From Chryseobacterium lathyri (GTDB taxonomy: Bacteria; Bacteroidota; Bacteroidia; Flavobacteriales; Weeksellaceae), in assembly GCF_003290185.1 (NCBI RefSeq), contig NZ_QNFY01000003.1, positions 248,001 through 312,000 on the forward strand: a stretch of 64,000 nt of DNA, in the 5' to 3' direction. Shown in pieces: positions 14,049-23,026 of the stretch (positions are counted from its first letter, which is position 1; every line of letters starts with the position of its first letter). The position numbers and the translations under genes are program-made. Below the pieces are notes generated by a model. That model was not told the origin of the DNA, did not search any database, and was given only the letters and a program-made list of their open reading frames with translations.

Positions 14049-16451
14049 ATGAAAATATCAAACAACTGGCTGAAAGACTTTATCAAAACGGAACTGAAAA
14101 CGGAAAGGATTGGAGAATTCCTGACAGATATAGGTCTTGAAGTGGAGGGGATAGAAAAATTTGAGAGTGTAAGAGGCAGTCTGGAAGGTATTGTAGTAGG
14201 AAAAGTATTGACCTGCGAAAAGCACCCGAATGCAGATAAACTAAAGAAAACAACAGTTGATGTAGGGAACGGGAAAATATTAAATATCGTTTGTGGCGCT
14301 CCTAATGTTGAAGCAGGACAGACGGTTCCTGTAGCTGTTGTCGGAACTAAGATCTATGATAAAACCGGAAAATTTTTTGAGATCAAGGAAGCTAAAATCA
14401 GAAGTGAGGTATCTCAGGGGATGATCTGTGCAGAAGATGAACTTGGCCTTAGCGATGATCATGGTGGAATTATGGTTTTGGATGAAACCCAATATGAAGT
14501 AGGAAAGAACTTTGCTGACTATTTTGAATTGGCCACTGATGAGGTGATCGAAATTGGTTTAACGCCTAACAGAACAGATGCGATGTCACATTATGGTGTG
14601 GCAAGAGATCTTCATGCTTTTCTTTCAACCAACCAACAGAAATCAACATTTGAGAAAGTGAATTCTGAGGTTTTGAATGGCGAGGGTTCACATAACTTCA
14701 CGTTGGAAGTGGAAAACGCCGAGCTGTGTCCAAGATATATAGGGGCTGTTATTGAAGATGTGAAAATAGCCGAATCTCCTGCCTGGCTAAAAAACAGGCT
14801 GAAAGCAATCGGGTTAAACCCGATCAACAATATTGTAGATATTACGAACTATATTCTTCACGGTTACGGACAGCCTCTTCATGCATTTGATGCAGACAAG
14901 ATTGCTGACAGCAAAGTGAAAGTAGGAACTGTAAAAGAAGGAACAAAATTCACCACTCTGGATGGTGTTGAAAGAACTTTGAATGGTTCTGAAGTGATGA
15001 TCAAAGACGGGAAAGATAATCCAATGTGTATTGCAGGGGTTTTCGGTGGTGCGAATTCAGGAGTTTCTGATGAAACGAAAACCATCTTCCTGGAAAGTGC
15101 TTATTTCAACCCGGTAGCCGTAAGAAAAGGGGCTAAATTTCATGGCTTAAATACAGATGCTTCTTTCAGATTTGAAAGGGGAGTAGATCCTAATATTACC
15201 AGAACAGCAATAACTCACGCGATCAAAATGATCCAGGAGATTGCCGGAGGAAAATTGGTTGGGGATCTGTTAGAGGAATATCCAAAGAAAATTGAAGATA
15301 ATTATGTGATCATCAGATTCTCAAAGATCGAACAGATTTTAGGAACAAAGATCCATAGAGAGAAAGTAAAGGAAATCTTAAAATCTCTCGAGATCCAGGT
15401 TTTAAATGAGATCCAGAACGGACTTGAAATCTCTGTACCGGCTTACAGAGCTGATGTGACGAGAGAAATTGATGTGATTGAAGAGATTCTGAGAATTTAC
15501 GGATACAATAAGATTGATGCTCCGCAAAAAATCTCGTTTACACCAGTAAAGCTGAGTGCTAACGATCAGGACGAGCTGGAAAATAACTGGGCAAGAACAC
15601 TGCAGGGACTTGGTTTTAACGAAGCTATGAATAACTCGCTGACTTCTGTAAAAGATGAAACCGATGCCGTAAAATTGCTGAACCCATTGAGTGGAGACCT
15701 TGCTTTCATGAGAAAATCTTTATTGGAAGGGCTTCTTCAGAACGCAGTGTACAACATCAACAGAAAGAATCAGGATATCAAATTCTTTGAATTCGGAAAA
15801 ATTTACCATAAAAAAGATAAATATGAAGAAAGAAAACAGCTGGCCCTTCTTGTTACAGGAAGAGATGTTGCTGAAAACTGGCTTCAGCCTAAATCTGCAG
15901 TAAGTTTCTACAATCTTAAAGCCTACGTAAAAGTATTATTAGAAAAACTGGGTGTTGATTATAAAGAAATTGCTTTAACAGACGAAAGATTTTCCGATTC
16001 ATTAGCTTATGAAGCCGGAGGAAAAACTTTAGTAAGAATTGGAAAAGTATCTCCCGTTTTATTGAAAGATTTTGATATTGATCAGGAATGTTTCTATGCA
16101 GAAATAGAACTTGAGTTGGCTCAGGAATTACGTTCTAAAAATGTTCTTAAGTTTAAGGATATTCCTAAGTTCAATAAAATCAGAAGAGACCTTGCCTTAT
16201 TGATTGATAAGAATATAAGCTATGAGGATCTTTATCAGACAGCGAAAAAGAACAAATCTCCTTTCATTAAAGGGATTAATCTATTCGATGTGTATGAAGG
16301 AAAGAATCTTCCGGAAGGAAAAAAATCTTATGCTATGAGTTTTGAACTTCTTAATGAGGAAAAGACATTGGAAGAGAAGGAAATTTCTGAAGTAATGGAT
16401 TCTCTGATCAAAGCATTCCAAAAAGAATACAACGCAGAATTAAGATCTTAA
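14049..16451 (+). CDS. pheT: Phenylalanyl-tRNA synthetase beta subunit
   Basis: 800 residues, full length. It forms the alpha2-beta2 enzyme with PheS (not in this window) that charges tRNA-Phe. Domains in order: an N-terminal EMAPII-like tRNA-binding domain (about residues 40-150; VLTCEKHPNADKLKKTTVDVG), the B3/B4 editing domain (around 210-390; GLNTDASFRFERGVDPN at its end), the B5 DNA-binding-like domain (about 400-480), the catalytic-like core, and a C-terminal FDX-ACB domain (from about residue 705; FNKIRRDLALLID). The start follows a possible promoter; a perfect terminator follows. Confidence 0.97.
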   Translation: MKISNNWLKDFIKTELKTERIGEFLTDIGLEVEGIEKFESVRGSLEGIVVGKVLTCEKHPNADKLKKTTVDVGNGKILNIVCGAPNVEAGQTVPVAVVGTKIYDKTGKFFEIKEAKIRSEVSQGMICAEDELGLSDDHGGIMVLDETQYEVGKNFADYFELATDEVIEIGLTPNRTDAMSHYGVARDLHAFLSTNQQKSTFEKVNSEVLNGEGSHNFTLEVENAELCPRYIGAVIEDVKIAESPAWLKNRLKAIGLNPINNIVDITNYILHGYGQPLHAFDADKIADSKVKVGTVKEGTKFTTLDGVERTLNGSEVMIKDGKDNPMCIAGVFGGANSGVSDETKTIFLESAYFNPVAVRKGAKFHGLNTDASFRFERGVDPNITRTAITHAIKMIQEIAGGKLVGDLLEEYPKKIEDNYVIIRFSKIEQILGTKIHREKVKEILKSLEIQVLNEIQNGLEISVPAYRADVTREIDVIEEILRIYGYNKIDAPQKISFTPVKLSANDQDELENNWARTLQGLGFNEAMNNSLTSVKDETDAVKLLNPLSGDLAFMRKSLLEGLLQNAVYNINRKNQDIKFFEFGKIYHKKDKYEERKQLALLVTGRDVAENWLQPKSAVSFYNLKAYVKVLLEKLGVDYKEIALTDERFSDSLAYEAGGKTLVRIGKVSPVLLKDFDIDQECFYAEIELELAQELRSKNVLKFKDIPKFNKIRRDLALLIDKNISYEDLYQTAKKNKSPFIKGINLFDVYEGKNLPEGKKSYAMSFELLNEEKTLEEKEISEVMDSLIKAFQKEYNAELRS

Positions 16452-16470
16452 TTCAGATAAAAATATATCA

Positions 16471-16500
16471 AAAAAAACGGGCTTTAGCCCGTTTTTTTGT
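16471..16500 (+). terminator. Rho-independent terminator after pheT
   Basis: AAAAAACGGGC pairs with GCCCGTTTTTT around TTTA, a classic terminator usable in both directions. Confidence 0.9.
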
Positions 16501-16644
16501 TTTGTAATCATTGCAAATTAAATTCTACATAATCTTATAGTATATGTTTTTAAAGTATAGAAATCTGCTCAATCAACCAGATCTGTGAGAAAAAAATAAT
16601 TCTAAAATAGAACATTCGAAAGTAATAAAATCCTTCATAAACCG

Positions 16645-16672
16645 TTTAAATAATATAATTTCCTTAAATTTG
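16645..16672 (+). promoter_or_regulatory. Promoter of the META lipoprotein gene
   Basis: TTTA (16645-16648), a 16-base spacer, then TAAATTTG (16665-16672), 20 bases before the ATG; the -7 box is a perfect TAnnTTTG. Confidence 0.55.
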
Positions 16673-16692
16673 ACTAAATCAAAAAGAAAAAA

Positions 16693-17103
16693 ATGAAAAA
16701 TCTTTTTTTAAGTATAGGTGCGGCTGCTATTCTGGCATCGTGCGGTACAATGTCCAGTGCTTCTGCATCTAAAGTAGGAAAAGCACAGCCTTCACTGGCC
16801 AATACGAAATGGACATTGGCTGATAACGTAAAAGGTAAGGTTCCGACCCTTAATATCGAAGGCGAAAAGATCAATGGAAATGGGGGATGCAACAACTATT
16901 TCGGGACAGCTAAAATAGATCCTTCTACAGGTGATTTTTCTGCCGGACAAATGGGATCTACAAAAATGATGTGCAACAATATGAGCGTTGAGCAGAATTT
17001 TATGGATATGGTAGGGAAAGCTAATAAATATGTGATTTCCGGGACTACCTTAGAGCTTTACAAAGACAATTTACTGCTGTTGAAATTCAATAAAGCGGAA
17101 TAA
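16693..17103 (+). CDS. META-domain lipoprotein (HslJ-like)
   Basis: 136 residues. The N terminus MKNLFLSIGAAAILASCG is a lipoprotein signal with Cys17 as the lipidation site. The rest is a META/HslJ domain: TKWTLAD at the start, the GNGGCNNYFGTAKID core, MGSTKMMCNN, and a closing TTLELYKDNLLLLKF. Two cysteines (GGCNN and MMCNN) are conserved in the family and probably pair. HslJ-like proteins are linked to heat and antibiotic stress, but the biochemical role is not known. It stands alone with its own promoter and a shared terminator. Confidence 0.9.
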   Translation: MKNLFLSIGAAAILASCGTMSSASASKVGKAQPSLANTKWTLADNVKGKVPTLNIEGEKINGNGGCNNYFGTAKIDPSTGDFSAGQMGSTKMMCNNMSVEQNFMDMVGKANKYVISGTTLELYKDNLLLLKFNKAE

Positions 17104-17108
17104 AATAA

Positions 17109-17138
17109 AAAGGAACTCAAATTGAGTTCCTTTTTTTA
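17109..17138. terminator. Bidirectional terminator
   Basis: AAGGAACTCAA pairs with TTGAGTTCCTT directly, with A residues on one side and T residues on the other; it lies between convergent genes. Confidence 0.85.
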
Positions 17139-17152
17139 TGTTTAGGTAGTTA

Positions 17153-17392
17153 TTATTCTTCCTCTTCTTCGTCGTACTTAGCCAACTCTTCATCACACCA
17201 TTTAAATGCAGCCTCTACAACTTTTGTAGCTTCGTCTGCCATAGTTTCTTCATCGTCACCTTCCAAATCATCTAGCCACTCAACTTCCTCTTCCTCAACG
17301 TTTAAGATAAATCTTGGATATTCTGTGTGAACTACGAATAAATCTTCAGGAAATTCCGAATTGTCTGCTAATAAAAACTTTGGTAATTTCAT
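17153..17392 (-). CDS. Small acidic protein, unknown function
   Basis: 79 residues, very acidic. It starts MKLPKFLLADNSEFPEDLFVVHTEYPRFILN, contains VEWLDDLEGDDEE and ends AKYDEEEEE. No signal peptide or membrane segment, so cytosolic. Short proteins of this type recur in Flavobacteriia as conserved hypotheticals; I know no function. It is the last gene of a leftward set whose upstream members are the membrane protein, the hydroxybutyryl-CoA dehydrogenase and an exported protein; a 36-base AT-rich gap separates it from the membrane protein. Confidence 0.75.
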   Translation of the reverse strand: MKLPKFLLADNSEFPEDLFVVHTEYPRFILNVEEEEVEWLDDLEGDDEETMADEATKVVEAAFKWCDEELAKYDEEEEE

Positions 17393-17428
17393 TTTTTTAT
17401 ATTTTAACTTTAATCAAAGATAATAAAA

Positions 17429-18745
17429 TTATTGATATTTGTTCCTGTTGATTTTAATTTTTTGCAAAACTTTATACCTTGTAAGAGTCGTTCTCCGAAG
17501 TGTATCCTCAGGTTTGAAAGTAAGGGTAATATCAGGATTTACTGTACTTAAAAGTTCAGCAACCTGTATTCTTTCCAGACTTTCTTCATTTAAAACAAAA
17601 AACTGTATAGGAACTTTATCCAGCTTCTCACTCTTTAAAAAATCTGAGGCCGCTTTTCTGTTTTCAAGATAATTTCCTTTAGACAGCCATGTGAAAGCCA
17701 GTCCGGACAGTAAGCTTAGTCCGGTGATTACATAGGTTTTAGTATTGAAGATCCGGAAAAGTCTATTAAAATAAATAAGCCATACAGGAATTATAAAAGG
17801 TCCTATAATCCTGTAATCGAGAGGGATAACCGAATAAAAATACTGAACAAAATAAGAGCATACAATGCCGGAAATACTGATAATGCTAAAGAAATATTCC
17901 GTTTCGGACAGCTTATTTTTTACAAGAAGATAAATCATCAAAAAGATATTCAAAGCCCCAATACCATAAATACCATAATTGATGAAGCTTCCCCGGGGAT
18001 CTGCAATATGGATGAAAGGATTGAATGAAGTTGTCAATCCCTGTATCAGTTCTTTCAATAGCTTGGAAGTGGGGTGAATTCCCATGATCAGAACCTGCTT
18101 GATATAATTTTCATTAAAATAATCAATAAATAAAAGTTTATAAGCTCCCACAAACAGGATTCCAATAATACTGGAAATAATAAATACTAGTGAATATTTT
18201 TTTCTCAAAAATATTAAGCCGTAAAGGCCGGTTCCTCCAATGAAGAATAAAGCACTGTATCTGATATTATAAAGAGCAATTAATGAAAGTGAAAGATAAA
18301 AAATAGCTTTTCCTTTTTCAAGTTTTCCTGTTATGATCTGCGAGGCAGTATATAAAAATAAGAATACAAAAGGAATAATAAGGGCTTCGCTCATCGTATA
18401 AGCAAACAATGAAACAAAGCTGAACAATCCGCATACTGCAATGGCTTCACGTTTATAGAACTTTTTTTTCCAGCAGAAATAAATAATAAAAAGATAAGCA
18501 GCAATCCCAAGAGCCTTACTTCCCCAGAACTCATCGAAGCCTAGAAATGTAAACAACCTGATGCCAACAGGATAGCCTACCGGAGTGGTAGTATTGTCAA
18601 TAGTAGGAAGAACATGCGCAAATCTCATGAAGCGGATAGAATCGGGATTCACTCTTCCTTTTTCATTTAATATAAAACGAAGAATGGTCATCATTACAGT
18701 GATGATGACCATTGCTATTTGGATATTTCTTTCCTTTAATTTCAT
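17429..18745 (-). CDS. Multipass membrane protein, possible GT-C glycosyltransferase
   Basis: 438 residues with about ten hydrophobic segments. A luminal loop after the first helix carries VNPDSIRFMRFAH, and a GYPVGIRLFTFLG segment follows; a MSEALIIPFVFLFLYTA helix and ALYNIRYSALFF resemble GT39/GT87-like (GT-C fold) transferases, which use polyprenyl-linked sugars. The C-terminal soluble part (about 70 residues) ends KINRNKYQ. The typical Asp pair of the first GT-C loop is not obvious, so the assignment is tentative. It begins 4 bases after the stop of the dehydrogenase gene, implying one transcript. Confidence 0.7.
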   Translation of the reverse strand: MKLKERNIQIAMVIITVMMTILRFILNEKGRVNPDSIRFMRFAHVLPTIDNTTTPVGYPVGIRLFTFLGFDEFWGSKALGIAAYLFIIYFCWKKKFYKREAIAVCGLFSFVSLFAYTMSEALIIPFVFLFLYTASQIITGKLEKGKAIFYLSLSLIALYNIRYSALFFIGGTGLYGLIFLRKKYSLVFIISSIIGILFVGAYKLLFIDYFNENYIKQVLIMGIHPTSKLLKELIQGLTTSFNPFIHIADPRGSFINYGIYGIGALNIFLMIYLLVKNKLSETEYFFSIISISGIVCSYFVQYFYSVIPLDYRIIGPFIIPVWLIYFNRLFRIFNTKTYVITGLSLLSGLAFTWLSKGNYLENRKAASDFLKSEKLDKVPIQFFVLNEESLERIQVAELLSTVNPDITLTFKPEDTLRRTTLTRYKVLQKIKINRNKYQ

Positions 18746-18749
18746 TCAG

Positions 18750-19643
18750 TTATTTCAAAAACATTTTTGAAACTTTTTCAGCTTTTTTGCTTTCCGAATA
18801 ATCATAGAAACCTTCTCCTGACTTTACACCCAGTTTTCCGGCCATTACCATGTTTACAAGAAGCGGATTCGGTGCATATTTAGGGTTTTTGAAACCGTCG
18901 TACATTACATTAAGAATAGCAAGACAGATATCAAGACCGATAAAATCTGCCAGCTGAAGAGGCCCCATCGGATGTGCCATTCCAAGCTTCATTACCGTAT
19001 CAATTTCTTCTACACCTGCCACACCGTTGTAAAGCGTTTCAATAGATTCATTGATCATGGGCATCAGAATTCTGTTGGCTACGAAACCAGGGTAGTCATT
19101 CACTTCCACAGGGACTTTACCCAGTGTTTTGCTCATTTCATAAATAGCATCAAAAGTTTCCTTGGAAGTAGAATATCCTTTGATGATTTCTACCAGCTTC
19201 ATGATAGGAACCGGGTTCATGAAATGCATTCCGATTACTTTATCCGCTCTTTTGGTAGCCGCAGCGATTTTTGTGATGGAAATAGAAGAAGTATTGGTAG
19301 CCAGGATGCAGTTTGCAGGTGCAAATTCATCCATCTGTCCGAAGATTTTCAGTTTCAGATCCTGATTTTCAGTGGCTGCTTCTACGATAAGGTCTGCGCT
19401 GCCTGCCGCTTCTTTAAGTTCAGTAAAAGTGCTGATGTTTCCTAGTGTTTCAGCTTTCTGCTCTTCCGTAAGGTTTCCCTTTGCGATTATTCTGTCAAGG
19501 TTAGTTGTAATTGTTTTCAGTCCTCTGTCCAGAGCATCCTGAGATACATCCACCAGATTTACTTTGAATCCGCTTTGTGCAAAAGTATGCGCAATTCCAT
19601 TTCCCATGGTTCCAGCTCCAATAACTACAATGTTTTTGATCAT
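18750..19643 (-). CDS. hbd: 3-hydroxybutyryl-CoA dehydrogenase
   Basis: 297 residues, cytosolic. It interconverts acetoacetyl-CoA and 3-hydroxybutyryl-CoA with NAD(P)H. The N-terminal Rossmann motif is VIGAGTMGNGIAHTFAQSG; the catalytic His is in GMHFMNPVPIMKLVEII, and GFVANRILMPMINE with HPMGPLQLADFIGLD marks the C-terminal dimerisation domain. It lies between an exported protein gene (9-base gap upstream) and a membrane protein gene (4-base gap downstream), an odd mixture for a metabolic gene. No thiolase or crotonase gene is present nearby. Confidence 0.93.
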   Translation of the reverse strand: MIKNIVVIGAGTMGNGIAHTFAQSGFKVNLVDVSQDALDRGLKTITTNLDRIIAKGNLTEEQKAETLGNISTFTELKEAAGSADLIVEAATENQDLKLKIFGQMDEFAPANCILATNTSSISITKIAAATKRADKVIGMHFMNPVPIMKLVEIIKGYSTSKETFDAIYEMSKTLGKVPVEVNDYPGFVANRILMPMINESIETLYNGVAGVEEIDTVMKLGMAHPMGPLQLADFIGLDICLAILNVMYDGFKNPKYAPNPLLVNMVMAGKLGVKSGEGFYDYSESKKAEKVSKMFLK

Positions 19644-19652
19644 TTTTTTCTT

Positions 19653-20069
19653 TTATTTTTTATAGATAGTTAAATTTTTAATATCTGCTAAATCAGATTT
19701 ATAGACAGTCACTGCGGGATCGAAATCCACTGTACCGTCACTGTTCTGTTTTCTGGTTCTGTTTTGTGAAGTAATAACAGATTGCAGGCCTTTTCTGAAA
19801 GCAGTTTTCTGTTTTTTACCCAGTTTGTCTGTTCCGATGTATAAAGTAAACTCACCTTCTCTTCCTAAGCCTCCTTGTTTCAAGATTTCAAAAGCTTTCA
19901 GTTGATTGTTTTTCTCAAACTTTTTCAGATAATCCATCACAGGTTTTGTGGAGGGTGTTCCACAGCAGATGCTGCCATAGCTTATGCGTACATAGCTCAT
20001 ACTCTTTTGCGAAAAAAAGAATGCAGAACAGAAAAGAAATGTTGTTAATATTATTTTTTTCATATTCAT
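19653..20069 (-). CDS. Exported protein of unknown function
   Basis: 138 residues (136 if the second Met is used). A signal peptide (MNMKKIILTTFLFCSAFFFS, then Q) is followed by ISYGSICCGTPSTKPV, containing a vicinal Cys pair, and a basic C-terminal half (GTDKLGKKQKTAFRKGL). No family is recognised. Its stop is 9 bases before hbd, so it may be the first gene of a leftward operon. The 65 bases between it and the beta-lactamase stop show no strong terminator. Confidence 0.75.
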   Translation of the reverse strand: MNMKKIILTTFLFCSAFFFSQKSMSYVRISYGSICCGTPSTKPVMDYLKKFEKNNQLKAFEILKQGGLGREGEFTLYIGTDKLGKKQKTAFRKGLQSVITSQNRTRKQNSDGTVDFDPAVTVYKSDLADIKNLTIYKK

Positions 20070-20134
20070 AGTTTTTCCGGATTAAAGAACAAAAAATTAC
20101 CGGTTTTTTCAGCTTTAAAAATAAGCTTAATATT

Positions 20135-21016
20135 TTACTTATTAAAATCGTCCCAGACTGCCTTAGAAATATCAGAAACCAATCTGCAGTTCACGGCATT
20201 ACTTTCCATGGAATTGCTTACAAATATGGCAATTGCGTAATGTTTTCCGTTCGGAAGGGTGATGATTCCCATATCGTTTTCTGCAATGGTAAGTCCTTCG
20301 TTATTTTTCCCGGAAGCTCCCGTTTTATGGGCTACAGGAGTGTTTTTAGGAAGCTGTTCAACAATTTTATTGGTGCCTGTTTTTGTACCGATCATAATCT
20401 GCATCAGATAATCTGTGGACTTTTTGGAAAGCAATTTTCCATCATGGAACTTTTTAAGAAGCTGTACAGCAGAATTCGTTGTACTGTAATTCTCATAAAG
20501 TGCTTTCCAGTCGTTTTTGTGCATTTCATTTTCATTGTACTTAATCTGGAAGCCTTTTACCCCTTTGGAATCCATAAATCCTTGAACCGTTTTTGTTCCG
20601 CCAATGAGTTTCAGCAGAACATCACAAAGATTATTGTCACTTAATGCAACGGTATAATCGATTATTTCATTTAAGGAAACATCAATATTTCCATCGGGAT
20701 GCTTTTCCCGAAACGGAGACCATGTATTTTCCATCAGATCAGATTTACTGATGAATATTTTCTGACCCAAAGACAGTTTTCCTTTATCCACAAGATCTAA
20801 CACTGCGCAGGCAATATGAAATTTGAAAACACTTAAAGTAGGAAATGGCATATCCTCGTTTTTGCTGTATTTGAAATTATTTTCAAAGCCAAGAACCGAA
20901 ACTCCAACGGTTGCTTTTTTATCTTTAATAATAGAGTTTATTTTCTGCTCTAAAACAGATTTTTGAGCTACAGCCAGCGACGAGATCAGAAGAAAGAAAA
21001 GTCCTATTTTTTTCAT
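20135..21016 (-). CDS. Class A beta-lactamase, CIA/CGA-like (subclass A2)
   Basis: 293 residues, exported (signal MKKIGLFFLLISSLAVA). Class A hallmarks: S62-V-F-K65 (SxxK) in PTLSVFKFHIA, S126-D-N128, and HKTGAS (KTG) near residue 231. The segments LMENTWSPFREKHPDGN and KGVKGFQIKYNENEMHKND resemble what I recall of the chromosomal extended-spectrum enzymes of Chryseobacterium (CIA, CGA). It should hydrolyse penicillins and some cephalosporins in the periplasm. There is no regulator, transposon or repeat beside it, so it looks chromosomal and intrinsic. Confidence 0.9.
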   Translation of the reverse strand: MKKIGLFFLLISSLAVAQKSVLEQKINSIIKDKKATVGVSVLGFENNFKYSKNEDMPFPTLSVFKFHIACAVLDLVDKGKLSLGQKIFISKSDLMENTWSPFREKHPDGNIDVSLNEIIDYTVALSDNNLCDVLLKLIGGTKTVQGFMDSKGVKGFQIKYNENEMHKNDWKALYENYSTTNSAVQLLKKFHDGKLLSKKSTDYLMQIMIGTKTGTNKIVEQLPKNTPVAHKTGASGKNNEGLTIAENDMGIITLPNGKHYAIAIFVSNSMESNAVNCRLVSDISKAVWDDFNK

Positions 21017-21034
21017 AGTATAATGATTAAAAGA

Positions 21035-21063
21035 AAATCCCTTTCAGATACTAAAAGGGATTT
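21035..21063. terminator. Terminator between the GH5 gene and the beta-lactamase gene
   Basis: AAATCCCTTT pairs with AAAGGGATTT around a nine-base loop; it lies 19 bases after the GH5 stop on the minus strand. Confidence 0.8.
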
Positions 21064-21081
21064 GCAATTTAAGATAAATTA

Positions 21082-22812
21082 TTACTCTATTTCAAAATAA
21101 TTCAGGTTGGAACCGTCGCTTTCAAAATGCAGCCTGATTTTATTTGTTCCTTTCTTCAGAGAGACGTTCTTAACTGAAACTGTTTTCCAGTTTTCATCTC
21201 CTCCGGTGGAAGGCAGTGAAACTTTGGCCAGCAGTTTTCCCGAAGCATCTTCCAGTCTGATACCAGCATTACTCTGACCTGCATACCTGATGCTGAAGGT
21301 GTAGTTTTTATCAGATTTTACATCAATGGTATACTGAAGCCATTCTCCCGCTTCCGTTTTTCCCACATAATATTTATTGGTCACTTTGTCATGGCACAGA
21401 TAAATATCCACGCCGTCATTTCTCATCTGCTGTCCGGAATTCCATTCCGATCTTTTCTTCGGATCACTTACCCAAAGGTTGACAAAATCCTTATCCAGAT
21501 AGGCTGAACCCATTCTTCCCAAATCATAGTCCGAAGCAAATATTCTTCCCGGAGCCTGATGGTTTTTAAATGGTTTTGCAGAATCGTCATTAACCTGTCT
21601 GAACATGGCATCTATAACATCATTTTTGATTTCGACATTATTGAATTTATAATTCTCGGCAATCTGCATCAATGCTTTTGTTGCATAGTCTTTAGAAGGT
21701 TTTTCGCCACCGTTTTTCCAGTAATTCAGGAGTTTTTCATATTCAGGAGTGATTTTGACATTCGTAATTCCTGCAATATTATCGATCTTTTTCATCGGCC
21801 AGAATGCATATCCGATGTTGTGTCTGTCCAGAAGCTGGATCAGCTCTGTAAACCATACATTGGAATTTTCTCCGGTTTCCCCAAGCCAGATCGGAATATT
21901 GTGTTTCTTCCTGAGATCAAGAATTGATTGGATGGTTTCATCATTGTTATAATTCCAATACTTATGAAAGCTAAATGCCATATTGCTGTCCCAAATCGGG
22001 ATCAGTCCGTTGTAATTATTTCCCCACCCGTTTCCTTCAATAAATATGATATGCTTTTTATCGGTTTCACGAATAGCGGTGGTAATGTCTTTCTGCAGCT
22101 TCCAGAGTGGAGCATTCGACATCTCATCGGTGCCATTCGGATTTTTTCCGGTGAAATTAATATTTGGTTCATTGATCAGATCATAACCTCCGATCCACGG
22201 TTCATCCTTATACCGTTCAGCAAGCTTTTTCCATAAAGCAATCGTTTTCTCTTGGTTTTCAATGCTTTCCCAGAGAGAGGGTTTTGTTTTATCATTATCT
22301 GAAATATTAACGTCATTTCCCTGCCCACCAGGTGCTGCATGAAGGTCAAGGATCAGATATATTTTATTGGCAGCACACCATTTCAGAAGATCATCTGTCA
22401 TTTTAAAGCCTTCTTCCAGCCATGTATTCTGTCCTTTTACCGGTTCTTTTTCAATGGGAAGAGTGTATAGATCATAATGCATCGGAAGCCTTACGGAATT
22501 GAATCCCGCTTGAGCAAGAAAATCGATATCCTGTCTGGTGATGCCGTTTTTAAGGTAAACTTTATAGAAATCTTTCATTCCGCCTTCACCAATTAATTCG
22601 GCGATCTTCTCTTTGATCTTGTACTGAGGCCCTGCAAAATCGGCTGTTTTCAGCATATATCCTTCCTGAAGCATCCACCCACCAAGGCCCAAGCCTCGCA
22701 GCTGGATGTTTTCTCCTTTGTCATTAATTATTTTCTGTCCGTCAGTTTTTAATAATTGTGATGTCCCAAATTGAGACAATAACAAGGCGGATAATAGGAT
22801 GAGTCTTTTCAT
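21082..22812 (-). CDS. Glycoside hydrolase family 5 (cellulase-like) with CBM6-like module
   Basis: 576 residues, exported (signal MKRLILLSALLLSQFGTS). The GH5 barrel covers about residues 20-370: IQLRGLGLGGWML, NSVRLPMHY, LILDLHAAPGGQG, the acid/base Glu in YDLINEPN and the nucleophile Glu in PIWLGETGENS. The last 140 or so residues form a beta-sandwich like CBM6/CBM35 (GEWLQYTIDVKSDKNYTFSIR, then KGTNKIRLHFE). The likely substrate is a beta-glucan or related plant or fungal polysaccharide. It stands alone on the minus strand with a promoter-like element upstream. Confidence 0.9.
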   Translation of the reverse strand: MKRLILLSALLLSQFGTSQLLKTDGQKIINDKGENIQLRGLGLGGWMLQEGYMLKTADFAGPQYKIKEKIAELIGEGGMKDFYKVYLKNGITRQDIDFLAQAGFNSVRLPMHYDLYTLPIEKEPVKGQNTWLEEGFKMTDDLLKWCAANKIYLILDLHAAPGGQGNDVNISDNDKTKPSLWESIENQEKTIALWKKLAERYKDEPWIGGYDLINEPNINFTGKNPNGTDEMSNAPLWKLQKDITTAIRETDKKHIIFIEGNGWGNNYNGLIPIWDSNMAFSFHKYWNYNNDETIQSILDLRKKHNIPIWLGETGENSNVWFTELIQLLDRHNIGYAFWPMKKIDNIAGITNVKITPEYEKLLNYWKNGGEKPSKDYATKALMQIAENYKFNNVEIKNDVIDAMFRQVNDDSAKPFKNHQAPGRIFASDYDLGRMGSAYLDKDFVNLWVSDPKKRSEWNSGQQMRNDGVDIYLCHDKVTNKYYVGKTEAGEWLQYTIDVKSDKNYTFSIRYAGQSNAGIRLEDASGKLLAKVSLPSTGGDENWKTVSVKNVSLKKGTNKIRLHFESDGSNLNYFEIE

Positions 22813-22872
22813 ATTAGATTTATTTATTTTAAATTATAGGAGAGAATTTTAGAATAATAGTTTTAAGAAAGA

Positions 22873-22880
22873 CAAATATA
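22873..22880 (-). promoter_or_regulatory. Candidate -7 element of the GH5 gene
   Basis: On the minus strand this reads TATATTTG, a perfect TAnnTTTG, about 60 bases before the start codon; the -33 position is T-rich only. Confidence 0.5.
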
Positions 22881-22973
22881 TTTAAAAAATCCAGAATAAA
22901 AATTAAAATTGTGTCATGAAAAAATTATTTCAGAAAAAAGGAAATAGGAAGGTTTGTTGATGACTTTTTAAAT

Positions 22974-23009
22974 ACAACAGGCTGTCATTTTAATGACAGC
23001 CTGTTGTAA
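22974..23009. terminator. Long perfect hairpin after the oxidoreductase gene
   Basis: A 17-base arm (TACAACAGGCTGTCATT) pairs perfectly with its complement around TT; it begins 17 bases after the stop of the minus-strand oxidoreductase gene. Confidence 0.85.
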
Positions 23010-23026
23010 ATATTATGAGATAAAAC

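Noticed and set aside
18972..19445. A 157-codon plus-strand frame opposite hbd
   Set aside because: It is antisense to a certain gene, Cys/His/Phe-rich without any recognisable pattern, and has no promoter or start context.
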